A stretch of DNA of 64,000 bases from Acidobacteriota bacterium (GTDB lineage: Bacteria; Acidobacteriota; Vicinamibacteria; Vicinamibacterales; UBA8438): positions 62,001 through 126,000 of the forward strand of contig VXME01000067.1 in the NCBI GenBank assembly GCA_009861545.1. The letters run 5' to 3'. The notes beneath the pieces are model-generated. The model was not told the DNA's origin. It worked only from the letters and a program-made list of their open reading frames with translations, and searched no databases. A program made the translations under genes and the position numbers. Position 1 is the first letter of the stretch. Every line of letters begins with the position of its first letter. Below are positions 57,183 through 64,000 of this stretch, piece after piece.

Positions 57183-57518
57183 ATGGTCACCTCTGAACGC
57201 AAGTCTCCGCGCGCCTGGACCGTCGCCGAGGCGAAGGCCCGACTGTCCGAGGTGCTGCGCCGGGCGGAGGACGAGGGGCCGCAACGAATCGGCACCCGCA
57301 AGGAGTTCGTCGTCGTCCCGGCCAGCGTCTGGGACGAGAGGAACGAACCGGGACCGTCGCTGGGACAGTGGCTGATCGCGCACGCCCCTCGCATCGGAGC
57401 GCTCGAGCTCCCGCCACGCGATGAAGGAGAGGAGCGTCCCGGCGCGTTCGAGGACTGGACGGAGGACGACTGGAAGGCCCTCGAACAGGAGCACCGCGAC
57501 CGGGAGACCGGCGAGTGA
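57183..57518 (+). CDS. Phd/YefM-type antitoxin
   Basis: A 111-residue protein from ATG 57183. The N-terminal domain WTVAEAKARLSEVLRRAEDE followed by GPQRIGTRKEFVVVPASVWD is the Phd/YefM fold, which binds DNA as a dimer. The acidic C-terminal tail (FEDWTEDDWKALEQEHRDRE) is the likely toxin-binding segment. It overlaps the following PIN gene in GTGA. Expression is probably controlled at the palindrome 42 bases upstream of the start. Confidence 0.85.
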   Translation: MVTSERKSPRAWTVAEAKARLSEVLRRAEDEGPQRIGTRKEFVVVPASVWDERNEPGPSLGQWLIAHAPRIGALELPPRDEGEERPGAFEDWTEDDWKALEQEHRDRETGE

Positions 57519-57943
57519 CCGGATTCCTCCTCGACACCAACGTCGTTTCCGAAGCGATCAAACCGGAACCGGACCCCCGCGTGACCGAGTTTCTGCGCGA
57601 CCGGCACGACCGTGTCTGGCTCTCCGTCGTTGTGCTGTACGAGATGGAATACGGGGTCCACTTGCTCCCGCGGGGACGGCGCCGCCTCGCGGTTGCGACC
57701 CTGATCGCCGGGATGGTCACGAACTACGAGAACCGCATCCTGCCGCTGAGTCGCGAGGCTGCCCAACGGGCGGCGATGCTGCGCGCACGGGCACGTCGCG
57801 CCGGAAGGCCCGGACAGACTGCCGACGCGCTGATCGCCGGCACCGCCGCCGCCAACGAACTCGTCGTGGCGACCCGCGACACCGGCGACTTCGCCCCCTT
57901 CGACGTCGAGGTCCTGAACCCGTGGACAGGCGGCGGGGGTTGA
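57515..57943 (+). CDS. PIN-domain ribonuclease toxin (VapC/FitB-like)
   Basis: A 142-residue putative RNase toxin from GTG 57515, translationally coupled to the antitoxin. PIN ligands are D7 in FLLDTNVVSEAIKP, E43 in VVLYEMEYGVHLL, D104 in RPGQTADALIAGTA and D122 in VVATRDTGDFAPF. The NVVSE and TADALIAGTA motifs place it in the FitB/VapC group. Pairing with a Phd-type rather than ribbon-helix-helix antitoxin is a known combination. This is the second type II toxin-antitoxin unit in the window. Confidence 0.88.
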   Translation: MTGFLLDTNVVSEAIKPEPDPRVTEFLRDRHDRVWLSVVVLYEMEYGVHLLPRGRRRLAVATLIAGMVTNYENRILPLSREAAQRAAMLRARARRAGRPGQTADALIAGTAAANELVVATRDTGDFAPFDVEVLNPWTGGGG

Positions 57944-58016
57944 CGTCCCCGGTGGTTGGCGTCAGCTGCGACATCGCGGCGAAGGCCGCGGCGCGGATGC
58001 GATGGTCAGGATCCAT
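57942..58016 (-). pseudogene. Possible N-terminal scrap of an HNH-type endonuclease
   Basis: From ATG 58016 the minus strand reads DPDHRIRAAAFAAMSQLTPT followed by TGDV. This resembles the first helix of HNH restriction-like proteins, where R-x-R-x-AAF is followed by L-x-x-x-x-GDV. The similarity ends where the frame meets the antisense of the PIN toxin. It is too short to be sure. Confidence 0.2.
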
Positions 58017-58088
58017 GGCGGCGAAGCCGGCCGGACGTCCGGGCGTGCGACGACGAGCCCTGCCGGACGCGCTTCAAGCGGTGACGGA

Positions 58089-58814
58089 TCATCTCACAGT
58101 TGCCGCGACAACTGGCATCTGATCCCAGGTCCGGCCGTCCAGCGTGCGGCCTGCGCGCTTCTTGAACACGCCTCCCCACTGTTTGAAGAAGAACGGCACG
58201 TTGCGTCGCACGCACCCGTCCCGGATCGCTCTGACCCACTCGGCCTGCATCGGTCGGGCGCCGGGACCCGATTCGCCCCCGACAATCACCCAGTCGATAC
58301 CGCTCAAATCCAGACCGGGCAGCGGACCCAACAGAGGCTCCAGCGACAGGAATTTCGTTCGGGCGCCGGATCCCACGAGCAGCGCCCGACGACCGAGCCA
58401 TCTCTCCGATTCGATACTCGTACCGAGCCAGATGTTCGGCGTCCAATGCAACCGCTTCTCGAATAGCTTGACGCGGTCCGGCCGCTTGGTCAGCACCTGA
58501 AAGGCGTGCTGACCGGCTCGGTTCATGACGTCGAACACTGCCTCAATGAACGGCGCCGGCACCGAGCTATGGAAGAGATCCGACATCGAGTTGACGAACA
58601 CCAGTCGCGGCCGCCTCCAGCGAAGCGGCTCGGCCAACGCGTTCTCGTGCACCGCGACGTCGAATCCGCGCCGGTACTTGCCGACGCCCATGGCCTGTAG
58701 CCGCCTCGCCATTCGCTCGGCGTAGCAATGCGCGCACCCCGGGCTGATCTTCGAGCACCCGGTAACGGGGTTCCACGTGGTCTCGGTCCACTCAATGCCT
58801 GAGCGCGTGGACAT
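58089..58814 (-). CDS. DUF5131 / phage Gp37-Gp68 family three-Cys protein
   Basis: A 241-residue cytoplasmic protein from ATG 58814, two bases after the tcmP stop. The N-terminal motif [20 protein letters not shown] gives C20, C27 and C30 (C-x6-C-x2-C), the family's three-Cys signature and probably an iron-sulfur or metal site. Later blocks are [45 protein letters not shown] and [14 protein letters not shown], followed by PFFFKQWGG. The pattern is that of a TIM-barrel related to spore photoproduct lyase-type proteins, but the Cys spacing differs from canonical radical-SAM C-x3-C-x2-C. The biochemical role is unknown. Confidence 0.88.
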   Translation of the reverse strand: MSTRSGIEWTETTWNPVTGCSKISPGCAHCYAERMARRLQAMGVGKYRRGFDVAVHENALAEPLRWRRPRLVFVNSMSDLFHSSVPAPFIEAVFDVMNRAGQHAFQVLTKRPDRVKLFEKRLHWTPNIWLGTSIESERWLGRRALLVGSGARTKFLSLEPLLGPLPGLDLSGIDWVIVGGESGPGARPMQAEWVRAIRDGCVRRNVPFFFKQWGGVFKKRAGRTLDGRTWDQMPVVAATVR

Positions 58815-58816
58815 GA

Positions 58817-59641
58817 CTACATGCGATCCAGGATGTGACCTGCGATGCGCGTCGCAGGTCCGATTCCCCGTGGGTTCCCGACACAGAACATGAACTCGAA
58901 CAGCGGCGATCCAGTGGAGGTCTTGAGACGTCTGGAAGTCGACAGGAAACGCTGGCCGAACAGGCGCTCGAGGTTTTTCTTGTAGATGCTCACCAGGCCG
59001 TCGACGCCGCTCTGGCGCTCCGATCCAGAATCTCCAAAGAGATTCCGCTGTGGGCTTTGCGTATACAATTCACGCCAACTCTGATCGCCGAAGACTCGGG
59101 TCAGGCGACTCACCCACCCGGGCGAGATGTCATCCGGTTTCCGCGACCTGGGTAGCATGCGAACAATCGCAGAAACGGGGAACAGGATCCATGTATCCAG
59201 CGCCTGGAAGTCCGCTATCGCCTTGATGGTGGACCATTCGACCTCGGTGGCGAACGGATCGAGAAACAACACGCCTCGCCACGTACGCCAGTCCTTGCGA
59301 AGATCGCAAAGAGAGCTGTTCGCCTCGGAGTTTTCGACCGTGATTCTCCTGCCGGGGTACTCGTCCCGGAGCTTCTCCAGGTGCGCACACCGTGCGGGAT
59401 CCTTCTCGATGAAGACCAACTCGTCGAACGGCTTGTCGCGGATTTGAATGGCGCGTCGGGTCGAGCCGCCACGGAAGCCCACAGCGTCACGATCCTCTTG
59501 CAGGTCGATTAGGCCGGTGCCGGCGAAGGCATCGATGTACACCAGCTTGAACGGCGTGCTCTTCAGCGCCGTCGTGTAGGCATCGAGATAGCGCTCGAGG
59601 ATTCCCAGCTTTTCTTCTGTCCACGCTCCGCCGAATTGCAT
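58817..59641 (-). CDS. tcmP: Three-Cys-motif partner protein TcmP
   Basis: A 274-residue protein from ATG 59641, preceded by GGAGGG; GTG 59656 is the alternative. The opening [20 protein letters not shown] and the motif [14 protein letters not shown] are the TcmP signature. The latter, together with [16 protein letters not shown] and [20 protein letters not shown], resembles motifs I, II and IV of class I SAM methyltransferases. The C-terminal part has [12 protein letters not shown]. It is immediately upstream of the DUF5131 gene on the same strand, the partner after which the family is named. Whether it is an active methyltransferase, and on what, is unknown. Confidence 0.9.
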   Translation of the reverse strand: MQFGGAWTEEKLGILERYLDAYTTALKSTPFKLVYIDAFAGTGLIDLQEDRDAVGFRGGSTRRAIQIRDKPFDELVFIEKDPARCAHLEKLRDEYPGRRITVENSEANSSLCDLRKDWRTWRGVLFLDPFATEVEWSTIKAIADFQALDTWILFPVSAIVRMLPRSRKPDDISPGWVSRLTRVFGDQSWRELYTQSPQRNLFGDSGSERQSGVDGLVSIYKKNLERLFGQRFLSTSRRLKTSTGSPLFEFMFCVGNPRGIGPATRIAGHILDRM

Positions 59642-59810
59642 CGTCCCTCCGTGCACGACCGCCGTCCGCAGATGATAGCACGGATGTTCGCATTTTATTC
59701 GCCACCCCTTCCAGCCGTGCTCATGCTGCCACGCAAGGAACGGCCCGCGCCACGCACTACGCGCGCAGCGTCTGTGGCCGAGACTCGCACAGCACCGGGC
59801 TGGAGCGAGG

Positions 59811-60190
59811 TCAGCACTCGATGACGTTGACCGGCACGTGCACCACGTGCACCGCGAGGCCGCCGCGAGAGGTCTCCTTGTACTTCTCCTGCATGTCGCG
59901 GCCGGTGTCGCGCATCGTCCGGATCACCTTGTCCAGCGACACCACGTGCTCGCCGCTGCCGCGCAGCGCCAGGCGCGCCGCGTTGATCGCCTTGACCGCG
60001 GCCATGGCGTTGCGCTCGATGCAGGGGATCTGCACCAGTCCGCCGATCGGGTCGCAGGTGAGGCCGAGATTGTGCTCCATGGCGATCTCGGCCGCGTTCT
60101 CCGCCTGCGCCGGCGTGCCGCCGAAGACCTCGGTGAAGCCGGCCGCGGCCATCGAGCAAGCCGAGCCCACCTCGCCCTGGGGCGCGACAG
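59811..60190 (-). pseudogene. sdaA: Truncated L-serine dehydratase (C-terminal third only)
   Basis: About 125 residues match the end of iron-sulfur L-serine ammonia-lyase: [80 protein letters not shown]. The three Cys ligands of the cluster (SACS, LTCD, IPCI) are kept. Upstream of about 60190 the sequence is unrelated, so the ~330 N-terminal residues and the start are gone. The tail [17 protein letters not shown] carries an extra VHVVHVP compared with the family's GGLAVNVIEC-type ending. It cannot be functional as it stands. Confidence 0.85.
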
Positions 60191-60274
60191 CGCCACCGGG
60201 CAGGCGCCCCGCGCCCGGTCGTCGGGTCGAACCGGGTTCTCACCGACCTGCCGCGGTGGTACGATCCGGCACAG

Positions 60275-61003
60275 ATGAGCAACGAATCCGCAGCCCCGAA
60301 GAGCCTGCCGGTCGCCCGCGTCCTCGTGGGCGTCGTCGCCGTCATCGCCCTGGCCGCGCTCGGCCGGCAGTTCGGCGTCTTTCTCGACCGGTTCGTCGAT
60401 TGGGTCGACGGTCTCGGGGCGCTCGGACCGATCGTCTTCATGCTGGGCTACGTCGCCGCCACGGTGGCGTTCATCCCGGGGTCCGTGCTCACACTGGCCG
60501 CCGGCGCGATCTTCGGGCTCGGGCAGGGGGTCGTCTACGTCATGATCGGCGCCACGACCGGCGCCTCGCTCGCGTTCCTCCTCGCCCGCTTCGTCGCCCG
60601 CGAGGCGATTGCTCAGCGGGTGGCCGGGAACCCGCGGTTCGCCGCGATCGACCGCGCCGTCGGACGCGAGGGGTTCAAGATCGTCCTTCTGCTCCGCCTC
60701 TCGCCGGTCTTCCCGTTCAACATGCTGAACTACGGCCTGGGGCTGACGAACGTGCGTTTCGTCGACTACGTGGCGGCCTCCATCGGGATGCTGCCCGGCT
60801 CGCTCCTCTACACCTACTCCGGCTTCGTGGCCGGCGACATCGTGCGCCTGACCAGCGAGACCGGTCCCGACCGGGGCCCCGGCTACTACGCCGTCGTCGC
60901 TCTGGGCCTGCTCGCAACCATAGCCGTGACGACCATCGTCACGCGCACAGCGCGGCGCGCCATCAGGGAAGCGACCGGCGAGACCGAGCCCGCGGCCGGC
61001 TGA
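60275..61003 (+). CDS. TVP38/TMEM64 (VTT/DedA-like) membrane protein
   Basis: A 242-residue inner-membrane protein from ATG 60275. Five to six hydrophobic segments surround the VTT core. Conserved motifs are [20 protein letters not shown] (re-entrant loop), [37 protein letters not shown] and [19 protein letters not shown]. Related proteins flip or translocate lipids such as undecaprenyl phosphate. The C-terminal tail is basic. It begins 85 bases from the sdaA remnant, on the opposite strand, and probably lies just beyond the deletion point. Confidence 0.9.
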   Translation: MSNESAAPKSLPVARVLVGVVAVIALAALGRQFGVFLDRFVDWVDGLGALGPIVFMLGYVAATVAFIPGSVLTLAAGAIFGLGQGVVYVMIGATTGASLAFLLARFVAREAIAQRVAGNPRFAAIDRAVGREGFKIVLLLRLSPVFPFNMLNYGLGLTNVRFVDYVAASIGMLPGSLLYTYSGFVAGDIVRLTSETGPDRGPGYYAVVALGLLATIAVTTIVTRTARRAIREATGETEPAAG

Positions 61004-61058
61004 GTCTCCCGGTGCCGACCTGGCCCGGCAATCGTCCCCAGCGATTCCGATTGCACAA

Positions 61059-63767
61059 CTACCGGAAGGCGTACCGAAGACGCACGCCCGCCCGCCGCGG
61101 AGCCAGCACGTTGGCGAAATAGCGGCGCGACCGGAAGCCGTCCTCGGTGACGCCAATCAGATCGGGAGTCTGGCGCACGCCCGTGACCGCGTACTCGTCG
61201 AGCAGATTGTCCGCATAGAACGTCAGGGTCCAGGCGTCCCTGGAGATCGATGCCGACAGGTTGTGCAGGTCGTAGGCCGGCAGCGTCTCGCCACCCGCCC
61301 GCATCCCGATCCGCGTGAGGACGTCGCCGACGTAGCTGTAGCCGTACTGCACGTCGAACGCCATGTCGTCGCCGAGCAGCGTGGCGTAGGAGGCGAGCAG
61401 GCTCCCCTGCTGCCGCGGCGCGCCCGAGAGCCGGTCGCCCGCGAAGGCGTCGGCGCCGCCGTCGAGCAGGCCGGGCGAGTCCACGCTCAACTCCGCACGC
61501 GTGTACGACCACGAACCCCGGAGCCGCAGAGCGTCGCTTACGCTCGCGGCCGACGCCACCTCCACCCCGCGGCTGACGGCGCCGCCGCCGTTCAGCGTAA
61601 TCGGCTCGGCGCTGAAGGGGGTGAGGCCGGCCACCTGGATGTCGGTCCAGTCGACGTGGAACAGCGTGCCGCTGAAGGTGACCCGTTCGTCGGCCCACGA
61701 GCGCCGCAGCCCCGCTTCGTAGTTGGTGGTGGTGTCCGGCCGGATCAACGCCTGGTCGGCGTAGATGCAACCCGACTGCGGCGGGTCGTTGGCAGGGTCG
61801 GCGTCCGTCAGCAGCGCCAGCTCCTCGTCGGTGCAGACCCGGAAGTTGTTGCCGCCGCCGATGCGATAGCCCTCGGACCGCGTGAAATAGACGTTCGTCT
61901 CGTCGTCGAGCCGGTAGCTGAGGCTGCCCTTGAACAGGACGCCGCTGTCATCGGACGCGTAGTCGGTGAACGGCGAGTTGTACATCGGCGTGTACGGGAA
62001 CTCGGTGAGGTTGCCGGTCGCGACGCCGTAGCCGAACCAGCGGCCGCCCCCCGTCACCCGCCACCGCTCGCCGAGGTTGCGCGAGATCTCGCCGAACAAC
62101 GCGCGTTCGTCCACCGCCTGCGTGCCGAGGCTGTAGTACTCGACCGGCTCGGCTACGGGGCTGCCGGACAGGATCGGCGTGACGCCGGAGAACGCGGACA
62201 GCCCGGGCGCGTACTCGAAGCTCGTCCCGCTGCTGTCGTACCGATTGAAGAAAACGCCGCCGACCCAGCGCCATGGACCGTCGCCGGTGGAAACCAGGCG
62301 GGTCTCCCAGTTGAGCCGCTCCTCGCGCGAATCCTCCCGCGTGTAGGCGGAGAACGAGCGAAACTGCGACGTCAGGTCCGCGACCGAGATGCCGGGGTCG
62401 AGGGCCTGCGCCCGCGCCAGCGCGGGGAACGTGCCGGGCAGCAGCCCCCCTATGCCGAACGCCTGGATCAGCAGGTCGGTCTGGTCGCGCTGCCCCTGCG
62501 CCGAGAATCGGGAGTAGCCGGCCGCCGAGGTCAGCTCCACCGCCCCCGGCGCCCAGGTCACCTCGAGGCTCAGCAGCTCGTTTTTCCGGTCGTTGGGCTC
62601 CAGGTAACGGTGCGCGGAGACGTAGCGCCCGGTGTCGAAAGACCGCGCGTGGTTGACCTGCCGCGCGCCCACCCGCTGGTCCTGCAGGTGGTAGGCGAAG
62701 AGCGCGGACAGGTCCGCGGTCGCGTTCCATAAGAGGGAGAGCCGCGCTGCGAGCGTGTCCTCGGTGTTGGCGTCCGGCTCCGACCGCAGGTTCGCGGCCA
62801 CCGCCTGCGGATCCGCCAGGTCCGGCTCCGGCTCGGATACGCCGGGCGTGCGGAGCAGGTAGTCGTAGTCGATGAACCCCGGATCGGCGAAGCGGTCGAC
62901 GGAACCGCGCAGCGCCAGCCGGCGCTCGACCAACGGCAGGTTGAACGTGAGGCCGGCGTCCGAGCCGGGCGCCCCGCCGTGGGCCAGTGCGAACAGGTCG
63001 CCGCGGACCTCCAGCGTGCGGCGTTCGGTGTCCGGGCGGCGCGGTAGATAGCGCACCGCACCGGCCAGCGTGCCGGCGCCGTACAGCGTCCCCTGCGGTC
63101 CGAGCAGCACCTCCACCCGCTCGATGTCGTGCAGCCGGAGGTCGACCGCCAGCGGGATGTCGCCGAGGTAGGTGGCGACCCCGTTGTTGTAGTTGTTGCC
63201 CGCCGCCTCCGACCCGTTCAGCGCGTCGGTATGCAGGCCGCGCACGATGACGACGTTGCTGCCCCGCGCACCCTGATCGACGACCGTGAGACCGGGAGTC
63301 CAGCGCGACAGCTCCGTCAGGTTGTCGATCGCCCGCCGCTCGATGTCCGCGCCGGTCACCGCCGAGATGCTCATCGGCACCTGCTGCAGCGGCTCCTCGA
63401 TGCGGGTCGCGGAGACGACCACCGCCTCGTCGAACGCCGCCAGTCGGAGGGTGATGCCCGGCAGCTCCACCGGATCGGCAGCGACCTCGACCCCGTCCAC
63501 CGTCACCTCGCCGAAGCCGCTCAGGAAGACGGTCACCGTGTAGACACCTGGGGAAGGAGCGGCGAACGTGAAGCGGCCCGCGGCATCGGTCACCGTGGAA
63601 CGCGAACCCTCCGGGCCGCCGAGCAGCGTGACGGCCGCACCGGGCAGCACGGCGCCGGTCGCGTCGACGACCGTGCCGGTGAGCTGCCCCTCCTGCGCGG
63701 CGCCGGGCGCCGGCGCGGCGATGACCAGACCGAAGACGACCGCAGAAGTCAATGCGTAGCGAAGCAT
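61059..63767 (-). CDS. TonB-dependent receptor with CarboxypepD regulatory domain
   Basis: A 902-residue outer-membrane receptor from ATG 63767, preceded by GAGGGGGG. The signal peptide is [20 protein letters not shown], with cleavage at GAAQ. A CarboxypepD domain ([20 protein letters not shown]) covers about 28-110, and the plug about 115-240 ([53 protein letters not shown]). The barrel ends GVRLRYAFR with the C-terminal Phe-Arg. The plug resembles siderophore or sugar-type TonB receptors more than the Oar type seen elsewhere in the window. A TonB box is not obvious. The substrate is unknown. The 233 bases upstream hold its promoter region and no other gene. Confidence 0.92.
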   Translation of the reverse strand: MLRYALTSAVVFGLVIAAPAPGAAQEGQLTGTVVDATGAVLPGAAVTLLGGPEGSRSTVTDAAGRFTFAAPSPGVYTVTVFLSGFGEVTVDGVEVAADPVELPGITLRLAAFDEAVVVSATRIEEPLQQVPMSISAVTGADIERRAIDNLTELSRWTPGLTVVDQGARGSNVVIVRGLHTDALNGSEAAGNNYNNGVATYLGDIPLAVDLRLHDIERVEVLLGPQGTLYGAGTLAGAVRYLPRRPDTERRTLEVRGDLFALAHGGAPGSDAGLTFNLPLVERRLALRGSVDRFADPGFIDYDYLLRTPGVSEPEPDLADPQAVAANLRSEPDANTEDTLAARLSLLWNATADLSALFAYHLQDQRVGARQVNHARSFDTGRYVSAHRYLEPNDRKNELLSLEVTWAPGAVELTSAAGYSRFSAQGQRDQTDLLIQAFGIGGLLPGTFPALARAQALDPGISVADLTSQFRSFSAYTREDSREERLNWETRLVSTGDGPWRWVGGVFFNRYDSSGTSFEYAPGLSAFSGVTPILSGSPVAEPVEYYSLGTQAVDERALFGEISRNLGERWRVTGGGRWFGYGVATGNLTEFPYTPMYNSPFTDYASDDSGVLFKGSLSYRLDDETNVYFTRSEGYRIGGGNNFRVCTDEELALLTDADPANDPPQSGCIYADQALIRPDTTTNYEAGLRRSWADERVTFSGTLFHVDWTDIQVAGLTPFSAEPITLNGGGAVSRGVEVASAASVSDALRLRGSWSYTRAELSVDSPGLLDGGADAFAGDRLSGAPRQQGSLLASYATLLGDDMAFDVQYGYSYVGDVLTRIGMRAGGETLPAYDLHNLSASISRDAWTLTFYADNLLDEYAVTGVRQTPDLIGVTEDGFRSRRYFANVLAPRRAGVRLRYAFR

Positions 63768-64000
63768 GGAGCCCCCCTCGGGAACCGGCGTCGAGGTCGG
63801 TGCCGAACGCCCGCCGCGAACCGGGAATCGTGATAACACGAATCTCCGCTGGCACACATTCGTTTTATCACGTGTCCGCGGAAACGGGCGATTCAGCGGG
63901 TCACCGCGGGGCCGCACCGTTGCCCGCGAGTCGCAGGTTGCGCCGGCCGGACCCGCCGACATAGAATTCTGCCGGCGCGGGCGATCCCCGACGTGAGGGG

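Overview
The window is GC-rich, gene-dense DNA that looks like an Acidobacteriota chromosome, probably of the Vicinamibacteria type. This is an inference from family content. The markers are an ADOP-type duplicated orphan permease, three Oar/CarboxypepD-type TonB-dependent receptors, a CBM9/DUF5916 outer-membrane protein, a TIGR03435-like protein and several periplasmic PQQ propeller enzymes. I see no rRNA, tRNA, CRISPR array or intact mobile element. One IS630-family transposase survives only as a broken remnant.

Layout. 1-7 kb: the N-terminal part of a TonB receptor, a DinB protein, an ADOP permease and a divergent secreted PQQ alcohol-dehydrogenase-like enzyme. 7-8.5 kb: a small lipoprotein and a degraded IS630 transposase. 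8.5-15 kb: two divergent RND efflux permeases with no adaptor or outer-membrane partner. 15-17.5 kb: one polypeptide joining a GAF/PAS histidine kinase to a complete OmpR-type response regulator. 18-24 kb: a glucose-dehydrogenase-like PQQ enzyme downstream of a TonB receptor. 24-25.5 kb: mqnB-mqnD of the futalosine menaquinone route. 25.7-28.2 kb: a DUF5916 protein. 28.3-29.3 kb: a frameshifted coiled-coil membrane protein and a VapBC-type toxin-antitoxin pair. 29.4-31.8 kb: a PQQ sugar-dehydrogenase propeller fused to two carboxymuconolactone-decarboxylase-like domains. 31.8-37.8 kb: an AAA ATPase, a phosphodiesterase lipoprotein, a TauD dioxygenase, a methyltransferase and a secreted conserved protein. 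37.9-40.6 kb: perR-katG. 40.8-44.1 kb: a low-density accessory stretch of hypotheticals with a truncated HEPN-like gene. 44-50.4 kb: mmsA, an AvtA-like aminotransferase, a second PQQ sugar dehydrogenase, a HIRAN protein and an NHL propeller. 50.5-55.2 kb: the protocatechuate operon pcaHGB-(pcaD remnant)-pcaC plus an SLC13 transporter. 55.2-57 kb: an SSS symporter. 57.1-60.2 kb: an accessory island with a Phd/PIN pair behind a perfect palindrome, a TcmP-DUF5131 pair and a truncated serine dehydratase. 60.3-64 kb: a VTT-domain membrane protein and a third TonB receptor.

How it fits together. The set suggests a scavenging heterotroph that takes up large solutes through TonB receptors and oxidises sugars or alcohols in the periplasm with PQQ enzymes (no PQQ biosynthesis genes are visible). 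It appears to degrade aromatics through protocatechuate and branched-chain or inositol-type substrates through mmsA, and to respire with menaquinone. The points most worth a second look are the TcmP-DUF5131 pair, the three-domain propeller-CMD-CMD fusion, the excised pcaD and the truncated two-gene HEPN-like unit. Several remnants (IS630, pcaD, sdaA, HEPN, a possible cupin and a possible HNH gene) indicate ongoing local deletion.
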